64,000 bases of DNA from Cavia porcellus (lineage: Eukaryota > Chordata > Mammalia > Rodentia > Caviidae): the NCBI RefSeq assembly GCF_034190915.1, contig NW_026947484.1, forward strand, positions 141,396,982-141,460,981, written 5' to 3'. The position numbers and the translations under genes are program-made. Of the stretch, positions 23,425 to 34,230 are shown one piece after another; positions within the stretch are counted from its first letter, which is position 1; each line of letters opens with the position of its first letter. The notes under the pieces were generated by a model, which was not told the DNA's origin, did not search any database, and worked only from the letters and a program-made list of their open reading frames with translations.

Positions 23425-23890
23425 GGAGAGCACCAAGATGATGGAGTGCTAAGCAGCAGAGAAGAAGAGCCTCTCTGAGAGTTGCCGTCCAGATACTGGA
23501 ATATAACAATGCAAGGCCAGACAAGGAGGGGGAAAGTGTGTTCTCTAGACCCAGAATGAATTTGAAGCATGAAATGAAGCCCATGGAGAGAGTGAAGGGA
23601 AATTTCAATGAAGAAGATGGAAGTACCTATTGGTGCCTTCTCCCTGAGACAGGACTCACTGTGCGAGAGAAGCAGCTCAAACCTGTGGACACACAGTGAT
23701 GGCTAGTGACCCCAGAGTTCTCCACAGAGAGATGCAGTAGTGGAGGGAAGTAGTAGACAAGAAAGACTGCACTAGCTAAAAAATTTACAAAAGAAAATTT
23801 TAAGCTAAAAAACCAGCTATACCTGGATGATATCTCAAAGAAGTTTTCATTACCTAAGGTTCTAAAAACTAGCACTAAAGAAATCCATTA
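23425..23890 (+). mobile_element. L1 5'UTR-like fragment
   Basis: Begins with CCAAGATGATGGAGTGC and contains AGAGCCTCTCTGAGAG, then a region parallel to the P1 5'UTR at 683-760. It is therefore probably the 5' end of an old plus-strand L1 with no ORFs retained. Boundaries are approximate. Confidence 0.5.
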
Positions 23891-24124
23891 CAGACAATTT
23901 ACAAGCATCATCCCAGTAATTAAAACAAAGAGGGAAATTTTTAAATAAAAATTTGAATTTCTAGACTTTTTGGAAAAATTAGAAGACTGGTAACTCTAAG
24001 ACCATATTAACACATTGAGTAACTATGGTGGAGAATCAACTACTACTTCCATACAGGGCAAATATGATGTTATCTTTTCATGTGTTTACTAATCATCCCT
24101 ATCTCTTTGGTAAAATATTCTTTG

Positions 24125-24440
24125 TCACTTCATCATAACATGTGTAACATAAAGGAGAAGTTTATTTTAGCCCATGTTTTAGTAGTCTCAACCCAAGGGT
24201 AATTGGCTGGCTCAAAGGCAGGGTAGCATGGCAGAGGAAAACTTCTCATGGCATGGCAGACAGAAAGCAGAGAGACTGCAGGGAGCAGCTGTGGACAGAA
24301 TGAAATTCTTCCAGGCCACCTTCCAGTGACTTGCCTCTTTCAAACAGAACTTACCACCTGACAGGTATAAACCCTCATAATATGATCACTTCCCAAAAGG
24401 TCTGTCCATAAATGTATGAGGCTTGGATGGTATCTAGATA
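24125..24440 (-). mobile_element. Probable LTR relic (minus strand)
   Basis: Contains AGGAGAAGTTTATTTTAGCC and later motifs parallel to the solo LTR at 52041-52383 (AGGAAAGGTTTATTTC). Both seem to be minus-strand MaLR/ERVL-type LTR relics. The ends are not preserved well enough to define TSDs. Confidence 0.4.
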
Positions 24441-24494
24441 TAAAACTAATATATACTTAGATTGTTTGCTCACTTTAAGAGAAATGCATTGCTT

Positions 24495-24601
24495 GGGGCT
24501 GGGGATTTAGCTCAGCGGCATAAGCGCCTGCCTTGCAAGCAGGCAGTCATGAGTTCGATCCCTGGTACTGATAAAAACGAAAACGAAAAAGACAAAAAAA
24601 A
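24495..24601 (+). repeat. ID-type SINE with TSD
   Basis: A tRNA-Ala-like head GGGGCTGGGGATTTAGCTCA includes the pol III A box. GAGTTCGATCC supplies the B box. An A-rich tail with AAAACG units follows. AAATGCATTGCTT flanks it at 24482-24494 and 24602-24614 as a 13-bp TSD. The body has GCATAAGCGCCTGCC in place of the common GTAGAGCGCTTGCC, which may be lineage-diagnostic. Confidence 0.9.
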
Positions 24602-24827
24602 AAATGCATTGCTTACCACTGAGCTGTCAGAGTTAGAATTTCACCTTAATCCAACATCTTCTTACAGTTAATAGTAATTAACTGTAATAGTAATAATGAA
24701 CTTTTCCTTATTCAAATTTCCCTGTGATATTTCTCTTTATATGATTCTGATTTATATAGGTGGCTACTAATATTTATTCTCTGATGATTCCAAGAACAAA
24801 AATAAGAAAGGGAAATGGTTTGGTGCT

Positions 24828-24985
24828 AGACACATTTGCATTTGATCTGTTTTGTCACTTCTCTGTGACCTTAGGCAAGGTATTTTATCTTTCTGAGATT
24901 GTATGTTATCATCTGTAAAATAGGAAAATAATGCTCACTGCACAATATTTTCTTAAAGATTGGAGATTATACACATATATAGAAA
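24828..24985 (+). repeat. MIR SINE relic (plus strand)
   Basis: Contains the MIR order: a CTAGACACATTTGCATT segment, CACTTCTCTGTGACCTTAGG, ATCTTTCTGAGATTG and CATCTGTAAAATAGG. The match to the MIR core is clear although diverged. Confidence 0.75.
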
Positions 24986-25097
24986 TTACTGTATCACAGA
25001 GATTAATATTTAATTATGTCTCAGTGAATGATAGCTAACATCAGCAGCAAATGATCAAGAGCTAAAAATAAATATTAGGATGTTTCTTATAGTTAAC

Positions 25098-25553
25098 TGT
25101 GATGTCAATTTAAATGGATTAAAAAGACTTGGCAAATTAGTGGAACATAGTTCTGAGTATGGCTGTGGATGATTGACACACTGGCACAAACCAAGAAGGG
25201 AAGATATGCCGCAGATGGGTACATCGCCAACCAGTAGGCTTGTAGTCTGGGTGGAATAAAAAGAAAAAGTAGAAGGATATTTTTCCTTTTTGCTTGTTTG
25301 GATGAGCTCCAGTCTTTCCTCACCTCTGGATGTTCATCTCCAGTTCCTTCAGTCTTCCAACACAAACACTTCCACTTTCCAATGTGGCTTCTCACAGACT
25401 CTGCAAAACACTCCAGGTCTTTGACTTTCAATGGGATCCTCCAACTCTCCAGCACACAGATGGCCATTTCCCCTTCACATACACTAATTCTATTGGAAGC
25501 CTACTTTGTAAATCATATACATTCTGTCTCTCTAGTGAACCCTAACTGATACA
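25098..25553 (+). mobile_element. MLT1-like MaLR solo LTR
   Basis: About 456 bp starting TGTGATGTCAATTTAAATGG and ending in TCTCTAGTGAACCCTAAC followed by TGATACAG, the characteristic end of MLT1/MaLR LTRs. The internal order also fits MLT1 (an early TGAGTATGGCTGTGG block, a central CT-rich part). It is a relic of an ancient non-autonomous ERVL-related retrotransposon with no coding capacity. Confidence 0.7.
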
Positions 25554-26794
25554 GTGTTTCTATTAGAGGACTTTTTCTTCCAATTGCATTTGATTAAAAT
25601 GTCCTTGTTGCTACTTAGTGAAAAAAGTGTCCTCAAGTGGTACAAGTGTGCTACTGTTGCTAAAGACATTGGGGCGGAAGGAGACAAACTGATGATGGCT
25701 CAGAAAGGACCTCATGTGTTGGCTGCATCCTGGGAATTCATCATATAGATGAGGTCTAGACTTCAACTTCATAGGTGCATTTTATCAGTGTTCTAGGAGT
25801 CTCAACTTTAAAAGGCTGAATTATATCAAGTAAACTCACGTAGCTATTTTAGTTTTAGGATAACTGAAGAGGTTCACTCTTTCAAGAACTAGTTTATCAC
25901 TTAGTCACTGCCTGTCATGAAAGCTAAAAATGTGACTTATTTTCATATTCAATACAACTATATGTGGAATCATAGGCTTAGGCTAAAATAATCAAGTTTC
26001 TATTTAAAAACATAGATCATTACATATCACAGGCACCACTATAATGTTTGTGAGAATTGTGTAGCTTACCAGTTTTGACATTTTCACATATTCAAGTTTT
26101 GTAAAACTTTCTGAAGAATATCAGGACTTGAATCAGGGATAGACAGAGTGAATGAGTCATAAAGTCAATACATGGCCAGTAGTGAGTATATATTCACATG
26201 CATGAAACTGGAAACTGAGGACACATAAACAGTTCCTGCTCTCTTGGGGGGGACAGCACGAGTACATTTGAGAAGACACTCCTCGTGTACAGAGAGGATC
26301 TTCTTAGTGATGTCCTCGATCAGGCAAATGGAAGGTAAGTACTCATTGTTCTTGGGGAAGCCGACTCCAGACACGTTAAGTACTCTATCTGGATCTATTA
26401 CCTTAGGGGATTTTTAAAATTTGTACACCTGGATTTGAGCTATGATGCTGAAAATTGTGTGTACAAGAAAGGCATAGGGCTGTTGCTTAAACATCTGCAC
26501 GCTGAGAACTGGAGAGCAGTTGAGAGCAGTTGTGACACATAGGCCTGACTTTTCTTTCATTTTTTTAACTGCACAGTAGAGAACAGATTGAAAAGGATGG
26601 TACTGGATGGTGGATATGACACGTGGTTTTATATAGTGAAGAAGAACAGAGCACTTTCATCACAAAAGAAAGGCCACAATATACTCTGGAAAAGGATGAG
26701 AGACTACTATTATCTATAAAAGCAGAGAAATGAAGTAGCCTCTGGCCTGAAGGAAGTGAGACTTCAGTGTGTGCTAGAAGTGGGTCCTCGGTTC
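25554..26794. other. Gene-free stretch with one unidentified open segment
   Basis: No gene recognised. About 26216-26400, read on the minus strand, is of higher complexity and open for 69 codons (ORF 26165-26374, including SGVGFPKNNEYLPSICLIED). It could be an old processed-pseudogene fragment, but I cannot match it to a family. Confidence 0.35.
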
Positions 26795-27667
26795 TTTTAA
26801 AATTTTTTATTATATATAATAACTGCATTTGTTTTAGGAAATATATATTTTCATATATTTATCATTTTGATCTCCTTTCTTCCCTGGTACACGTTCCTTC
26901 CCCCTTTTCTAGATCCTTGTTCCCATATCCAAAAAGTTTAGCTCCCTATTTCCTACCATCTGTCTTTTATTTGACCCTTTAAATTATTTATAGTTTGGGT
27001 TTCTCAGATAAGAGAAGCCATGTGATACTTGACATTCTGTGTCTGATTTATGTCAGGTAATGTTATGGTCTCAAAATCTATCCATTTTCCTGAAAATGAC
27101 TCAAATTTACCCTTTGTTATGGTTAACGCTTCAATGTGTATATATACCATATTTTCTTTACCCATTCATCTGTTGATGGACATCTAGGATGTTTCCATAG
27201 TTTAGCTATTGTGAGTTTTGTTGCATATAAACATGGGTATGCATGTATCACTGTAATATGATTACTCTAACTCTGTTGGGAAGATACAAAGGAAGATGCA
27301 CTTGGGTCAGACCAAATCATGATTATGTGTTTGTGTACGTGTGTGTATGTATATATAGTTTCTAAAATGATTTTCACAGTGATTGTACTAGTTTTCATCA
27401 TTAACGGTATTGAAGAGTTTGCTTTTCTCTACAGCTTATCCAAAATTTGTCTTCTGAGTCCTTGCTAATAGCCATTCTTTCTGAACTAAGATGGACTCTC
27501 ACTCATGTTTTGATTTTCATTTTGCAAATGGCCAAAGATGCTGAATATTTTTTCATATGCTTATTGACCATTTGTGCTTCTTTTTAATTAATGAATTAAT
27601 TTATTTTTGAGAAATGTCTATCCATGTCAACTGCTTGTTTTCTATTGGGTCTTTGTCTTTGAGATCT
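26795..27667 (-). mobile_element. Q0: ancient minus-strand L1, piece 1 (3' end)
   Basis: Reads on the minus strand as the highly diverged 3' end of L1 ORF2. The conserved YTMEYYS-like stretch and the AATGGCTATTAGC and CATCTGTTGATGGACAT segments (minus or plus view) are recognisable. It is interrupted by Q1. TTGAGATCT at 27659-27667 recurs at 33365-33373, where Q0 resumes in the correct order. Confidence 0.7.
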
Positions 27668-28041
27668 TTTTACTTTATTTAGAGAAAAAAAGTAAAGCAC
27701 AGAAAAGGGTAGAAATAATACAGAATTTCAAAAAACATTAAAAATGACTAATGAAAAACATAACAGTAAGAAAACACTAGCTGATAAATTAAATATTGTT
27801 ATCTTAGAAGTAGTTGTTTAAGTTACAAAATCAAAGCATAAAAATGGACAGACAATAGAACAATGACAGTACAAACTATACTGTGATGAACTAACAAAAA
27901 CTTAGTACTATAGTTATCTATCTTGCACACTTAAACATATATACAGTTATATCCCTTAGAGCACTTTCTTTCCCTTTCATTATTACAATATCTATTATAC
28001 ATTTTGGATCTTATTATTCTTTCAGTTTATTATTATTATTT

Positions 28042-31000
28042 TTATACTAGAGAGACAATATGATATTTACAAATGTGAGTCTGATTTATTTCACTTATGG
28101 GGATAGTCTCCAGTTGCCTCCATTTACCTATAAAAGCTTCAAGATCATACTTTTTATAGCTGAGTAATATTCCATTGTATAAAAATACCATATCTTTTTC
28201 ATCCATTCTGTGGTTGATGGGCATTTTAAGATTTAGCTATCACAAATTGTGCTTCTATAAACATAGATGCTCATATATTGCTGTGACATGACCTTTGGTA
28301 TTAGCTGAGTTGAATGGAACTTTCAATCCTAGTTTTTTTGAGGAATGTCCATATTGATTTTCACAATGGCTGCATCAGCCTACATCCCACCAATAATGGA
28401 GAGTGTTCCTTTTCCCCCACAGCCTCACCTCACCTTTGTTATCAGTTGATTTCTTGATGGCAGCCATTCTTTCTGGAGTGAGATGAAATCTCAGTGCTGT
28501 TTTAATTTGCATTTCTCAAATGACAGTGATGGCACACATTTCATGTATTTATTTACCATTTGTATATCCTCAATTAAGAAATGTGTGTTTATCTGGATCT
28601 GAGACACCTGTTTTTGGAGAGTGTCATTGAATTTGGGAGAATTTATGTTTTTCAATTCTTTATGTTCTGGGTATAAGTCCTTTGTCTGAGGGACTGCTGG
28701 CTAAAATTCTTTCCCATTCTGTGAGTTTCCTTTTCACTTTGTTGGTGATTTATTTTGAAGTGCAAAACTTTTTTAATAAGATGAGGTCCCAGTTGTTGAC
28801 TGAAGTATTTCCTGTGCAGTTTGTGTTTTGTTCATGAACTCTTTGCTTACCCCTACGTCCCCAAAATTTCTACCAACATTGTCTTCCAGTACACTTAGTG
28901 TTTCTGTTTTAGCATTTATATCTTTGATCCATTTTGACTTTAGTTTAGTGCATGGTGATAGACATGGGTCTAGTTCAGTCTAGGTCATGTGGAAACCCAA
29001 GTTTTGCAACACCATTTATTACAAAGGCTATCCTTCTTCCAGTGAATATGTTTAGCCCCCTTTGTCAAAGATAAGGTGGTGGGGGTCTTTGTAGTTGTTC
29101 TTTCATCTTTAATCTGTTCCATTGATCCTCAGGTCTATTTCTTTGCCAGTACCATACTGACTTTATCATTGTAGCTTTGTAGTATAATTTCAAGTCAGGG
29201 ATTGAGAAGTCTCCTGACTTGCCTTTGTTGCCCAGAATTGCCTTTGCCATTCTACATATTTTCTGTTTGTAAATGGATGTTAAGAATGTTTTCTCTAGAT
29301 TTCTAGGTATGTTAATGGTATTTTGATGGTATTTGAGTTAAATCTGTATAGCAATTTTGAGAGTATGGTCATTTTCACAATTTTGATTCTTCCTAATCAA
29401 AACAAGTGATATCCTTCCATTTTCTAATACATTCATCAATCTTCGTTATTTAGAATAGTATAATTTTCAGTGTACAGGTCTTTTACATTCTTGATTAGGT
29501 TGATTCCTAGGTATTTCATTTTTTAAATGCTATTATAAAAGGCATTATTTCCATAATTTCTCTCTCAGTGAGTTTTTTGTGTACAGGAATGCTATTAACT
29601 TTTGAGTGTTGACTTTGTTACAGTGCTGAATTTGTCTCTTACCTCTAGTAGTCTTTTAATGGAGCTTTTGTTCTTCTATGTAGAGTATCATATCGTCTGT
29701 AAATAGTGATAATTTAACTCCTTCCTTTCCCATCTGAATTCCTTTATTTCTCACTCTTGTCTAATTGCTCTGGCTAATGTTTCCAGAACTGTATTGAATA
29801 GAAATAGTGGTAATGGACGTCCTTTCCTTATATCTGATTTTAAAATGAAAGCTTTCAGTTTTTGTCCATTTAGAGTATGTTGACCATGGGTTTGTGATAG
29901 ATGACTTTTGTAGACTGAAATAGATAACATCTTTTTTGAGTTTCTGTAGGATTTTTATCAAGAACCAGTGTTAGACTTTATCAAAAGCTCTTTCTATGGC
30001 TATTTAGATGATCATGTGGTTTATGGTTTTGGCTCTGTTGATGTGGTTTATTACATTTATTGATATGCATATGTTAAACCATCCCTGCATTCCTGGTTAA
30101 ATCCATCTTGGCCATGATGTACAATTTTCTTGATGATTTGCTGCATTCTATTTGCCAGTACTTTATTGAAAATTTTTGCATCAATGTTCATTAGTGAGAT
30201 TGTTCTATAGTTCTCCTTTTTGGTTGGGTCTTTCCCTGGTGTTGGTATCAGAGTAATCCTTGCCTCCAGGAATGGTTTAGGGAGGATTGCTTCCCTTTCA
30301 ATTTCTGCCTTGGTCTTTATAATGTCCACTCTTCTATGAGCTTTGGGTTTTACTTGCTCTTCTCTTTGTAGAACATTGAGATGTAGCATTATGTTGTTTA
30401 TTTGTGCTCATTGTTTCCTTGATATGACAATTTATTGCTATTTATTTCCCTCTTAGCACCACTTTTATTGCATTCCACCAGTCATAGTATGTTGCATCTG
30501 CATTTTCATTGAATTGTAGTTATTGCTTTATTTATTCTTTTATTTCACCTGCAGCCCATTGATTGTTCAGGAAGTTTTTATTTAACTTCTATGTATTTAT
30601 GCAAGTTTTGCAACTTCTTTTGCCAGTAATTTCCAGTTTCTGTGGTCAGACAATATGTATGGGATAATTTCAATCCCTTTACAATTACTTAAGAATGTTT
30701 TATGGGCTAATATATGGTCTATTTTGGAGAACATCCCAAGGAGAACATCCCTAAAAAGAATGTGTATTCTGATATGCTTGGATGAAACACTTTGTAAACA
30801 TCTTATAGGTCCATTTGCTCATGGGTATGAATCAGTTCTGTCATTTCGTTGACTTTTGTCTAGTTGATCTATCTGTTTGTGGCAATGGGGTATTAAGTTC
30901 CCCTGTTACCATTATGTTGTTGCTTATTTGGTTTTTCACATATATAGCTGGGTCATATATAGCTGGGTGCTCCTGTACTTGGTGCATATATGTTTATGAT

Positions 31001-31300
31001 TGTTAGTTCTTCCTCTTGAATTTTTCCACTAACAAGCATTTAGTAACCTTCTTTATCTATTTTAATAATTTTGGATTTGCAGTTCACGTTGTCTGAAAAC
31101 AGAATAGCTACTCCTCCTTTTTTCTGAGTTCCTGTTTCATGAAATACTATTTTGCATCTTTTGACTTTTAGTCTATGAGTTTACTTTTGAGTCAGATGTG
31201 TTTCTTGTATACAGCATATTGTGAGATCTTGTTTCTTGATCTATGCTGTCACTCTCTTTCTTTTAATAGGTGAATTGAGGCCATTTACATGGATAGACAT
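28042..31300 (-). pseudogene. Q1 L1 ORF2, heavily degenerate
   Basis: C-terminal end at 28042-28224 (FLYNGILLSYKKYDLEAFIG...SLV-stop). Other recognisable pieces are the region at 29065-29250 ([17 protein letters not shown]), and 30057-30389 with [16 protein letters not shown] of the RT domain and [18 protein letters not shown]. The endonuclease region near 30600-31300 survives only as homology. Many frameshifts and stops; the 5' boundary is approximate. Confidence 0.75.
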
Positions 31301-31419
31301 AATTGATATTTACTGGCTCAACTGTTTCATGTTATGTTCCTGCTGTTGGCTTGCTGCTTTTCCCCCCTGTTTAATTAATTGTCTTGCCTGGTAGTTTCTT
31401 TCTGTTGTTGTTATGGAAA

Positions 31420-32426
31420 TTGTGGTCATTTTTATCTCGATCTAGTAAGTCTTTCAGCACTCTTTCTAGGGTTGGTTTGGTGGACATGAATTTCTTCTGT
31501 TGTTCTTTGTCATGGAATATCTTGCTTCTCCACTAAATTTGAAAGCAAGTTTTCCTGGATATATCAATCTGGATTGAAAGTTGTTTTCATTCAGGGCTTG
31601 AAATACTTCACTCTAAACTTATCTTAACTTGAGGTGAAAAGTCTGTCATGATTCCGGGCTTTCCTTGATAGGTGAGTTGTGTCTTTTCTCTAACAGTTTT
31701 TGGTATTCTGTTTTTATGCTGTATGTCTGGGATCTAAATTATTATATGACTGGGTATAGATTTATGTTGGTTGTGACTGTCTGGCATTTTACATGCCATT
31801 ATCTCTATATTAGATTCTTTCTTCATGTTTGGAAATTTTCTGCTATTACTTCTGTGAATAGTTTACTGATGTCATTTGTGTTGACTCTTGCATCTTTATT
31901 GATGCAATATTTTTTCTTTTGGCATCATCTCAAAACTGTTGAATTGTCATTTCATTCTGCTTTCTTATTTCTAAAAGTTCTATCCTTTCATGATCACTAG
32001 CTGTGATCCTGTCATCAAGGTCCAAAATTCTATCCTCAGCTTCATTTAAATGGTTTTGCCAGCTTTCAATAGTATTTTTTATTTCTTGGATATCTCTTTG
32101 CATTTGTTTCATGTATTCTACTTGTTTTCTATATTGTTTGTTTAAAGTTTTGATCATTTTCCTATGCTCCTGTACTTTTTAAATCTATGTTTTCTCTAGC
32201 TAATGCTGAGCAAGTCCTTTTTTAAGGTTGTCATCTGTCTTTACATGAAAAATTATTTTTAATTTGATTTCCTCTATAATTTCATGGTTTTGTTTCTTTA
32301 TTTTACTTGCTATCTTTTCAGAAGTTTCAGGTGTATGACTTGTAAAGTCTTCTATTTCAGTGTCTCTTATACATGCTCCTGATGGAAAGATGTTTGAGAC
32401 TGCATTTTGCTTTTTTGTTTTGTCAT
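31420..32426 (-). pseudogene. Q1 L1 ORF1, degenerate
   Basis: Starts at the ATG at 32426 (MTKQKSKMQSQ). The coiled-coil part is recognisable at 31930-32157 (KTLNKQYRKQVEYMKQMQRDIQEIKN), and the C-terminal domain near 31470-31700. Multiple frameshifts. The 3' boundary is approximate. Confidence 0.7.
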
Positions 32427-33364
32427 TTTTAACTTTTGGGCTAATATTTGATCTTTCATTCCCACTAGTCTCAGCTGTTGGTAGTCTGTATCTTGGGGTA
32501 CACTGTGTGGTTGACGTTTGTCCAAATTCTGGGTACCACAATGAAGAGTAGGGCCAGTCACCTGAATTCCTCTGGCAGGGTCTGTTGGGTGAGTCCTATA
32601 TTCTTCCTACACTGACTAGCCTAGGAGTATTGATGTAAATCATCCATTAGTATCTGCTTTTACTATGTCTTCAGGTTGTTCCAAGCCACTAGATCTACCT
32701 GTCCAAGGTGTTTGCCTTGGCTGGACCCTACTGTTTCAGTGGGTGTCTCATAAGCCCTTTTAATTTTCTCCAGGTTAGGGGAGGCCTTATTGGCACACTC
32801 CTCAGCCCACCTGATGTTCTCTGTATGGAGGAAGGACTCACTCAAACTCTTGCCAAGATCACTAAGGTCCTCCAGCTGGAGGGGACTTTGCTACTGTTCC
32901 TGTTTACTCACTGAAGTCCTCTATTTTAGGGCCAAACTTATCACACTGATGGAAGACTGCTGAGGTCTTCGGGATGAGGAGTTACTGAATCTCTCATCAA
33001 CCCAGTATGGTTAATCTAATGCAATCCAGGGTTCTGGGAGGAGGAGTGGGAGCCAAAGATCCATATTACTAAGTCCAGGATGTTGGTGGGGGCAGGCATG
33101 GAGCAGCTGCCCTCCAAGGTGGAGGTCCAGGATCCAAGGTTGGAGGGCAGGCACAGAGCTGCTGCCCTCTGAGGTGAAGGTCCAGGGTGTGAGGTATGGA
33201 TATCCAGGGTCCAAAGTGGGAGGGCAGGTCCTGGAGTGGCTGCCCTCAGAGTTGGAGGTCTGGGGTCCAAAATGGGAGAGCAGCCAGAGTGGCTGCCATC
33301 AGAAGTGGAGGTCCAAGGTCTGAGATGGGAGGGGAGCGCTGGAGTAGCCACCCTCCAAGGTGGA
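32427..33364 (-). promoter_or_regulatory. Q1 5'UTR with about 55-bp tandem monomers
   Basis: A unique part at 32427-33090 is homologous to the Q2 5'UTR. It is followed by an array at about 33104-33364 in which GCTGCCCTC(C/A/T)-type units begin at 33106, 33161, 33239, 33292 and 33347. Spacing is about 53-55 bp, with one longer 78-bp unit. The array abuts the TSD, so it is the 5' end of the element. Confidence 0.7.
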
Positions 33365-33572
33365 TTGAGATCTATTTTTTGAATTTTTTATATGTCCTAA
33401 ATATTATTCTTCTATTGTAGGAATAGTTGGCAAATTGTTTCCCCATTCTGTGGGTTGTCTCTCTATGGATTGTTTCTTTTGCCCAAAAAAGCTTTTTAAT
33501 TTGTTATCTTATTTACTGATGCTTGGTATTATTTTTTATGCAATTGGGGCTCTGTTCTGGAAATCTTTATAT

Positions 33573-33662
<90 letters not shown>

Positions 33663-34064
33663 ATGAGTTTTACTTATTTTATCTTTCAGCAGGTTTAGTA
33701 TATCTGCATTTATATCTAGCCCTTTGGTGTATTTTGCTTTGATTTTAGTACAAGTTTGAGACATGGGTCTAGATTCAGTCTTTTGCATTTGGATAACCAG
33801 TTTTCTCAGCATCATTTGTTAAGGAATCCCTCTTTTCTCTTAGAGTATATGCTAAATATGCATAGGACTATTTCTGTGTGCTCTATTCTTTTCTGTGGGC
33901 ACACATATTTTTGTGCCAGCACTAAATATTTTTATTGCTCTAGCTTTATAGTATAACTTGAGATTTACCTTGCTTTTTTTAGTTTTTACAATTGTAGAAG
34001 TACCTCCTGTGCTATTAGAATGTCTAATGCCATCTGATTTTGGAAGGTGGTCTGTTTTACTTTT
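33365..34064 (-). mobile_element. Q0: ancient L1, piece 2 (ORF2)
   Basis: Continues Q0 ORF2 on the minus strand, with a GGTCTAGATTCAGTCTTTTG region (minus-strand DPCLSP-like) and the segment before GAATTTTAGAATTG. It is split internally by a microsatellite and interrupted at 34064 by Q2. The homology resumes at 53026 in the expected order. Confidence 0.65.
33576..33661. repeat. (CA)n-(TA)n-(TG)n palindromic microsatellite
   Basis: About 40 bp of CA, a short TATATA centre (about 33615-33622), then about 38 bp of TG. The arms are reverse complements, so the 86-bp tract is a near-perfect hairpin or cruciform candidate lying inside Q0. Confidence 0.95.
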
Positions 34065-34200
34065 ATTTATTTATTTATTTTTCTATTTTTTGTTTAAAGA
34101 GAAAAAACAGAAAAAGGGCAGAAATAATACATAATTTCAAAATATAAACAGTAAGAAATCACTAGTGATAAATTACATATTGTCCTCAGAAATGGTTATA

Positions 34201-34230
34201 TCACAGTAATAAAATCAGCATGGTACTGGC
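34201..34230 (+). repeat. Inverted 30-bp ORF2 snippet in Q2
   Basis: The plus-strand sequence matches the reverse complement of Q2's own ORF2 at 34581-34610 at 28 of 30 positions by eye. It sits at the joint between the truncated 3'UTR (34065-34200) and the ORF2 body (34231 onward), where about 1 kb of 3'UTR and ORF2 end is missing. Confidence 0.75.

Larger units (their letters stand above)
27668..33364 (-). mobile_element. Q1: old minus-strand L1 inserted in Q0
   Basis: About 5.7 kb with 3' A-rich end, short 3'UTR, decayed ORF2, decayed ORF1 and a monomeric 5'UTR, all in order. It is flanked by TTGAGATCT (27659-27667 and 33365-33373). Its ORFs are far more degraded than those of P4 or Q4. 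Confidence 0.8.

Noticed and set aside
24495..24601. Functional tRNA gene
   Set aside because: It has tRNA-like A and B boxes, but the 3' half cannot complete a cloverleaf, and an A-rich tail and TSD mark it as a SINE.
33011..33420. Overlapping Pro/Leu/Trp-rich ORFs
   Set aside because: They translate the tandem 55-bp monomers of the Q1 5'UTR.
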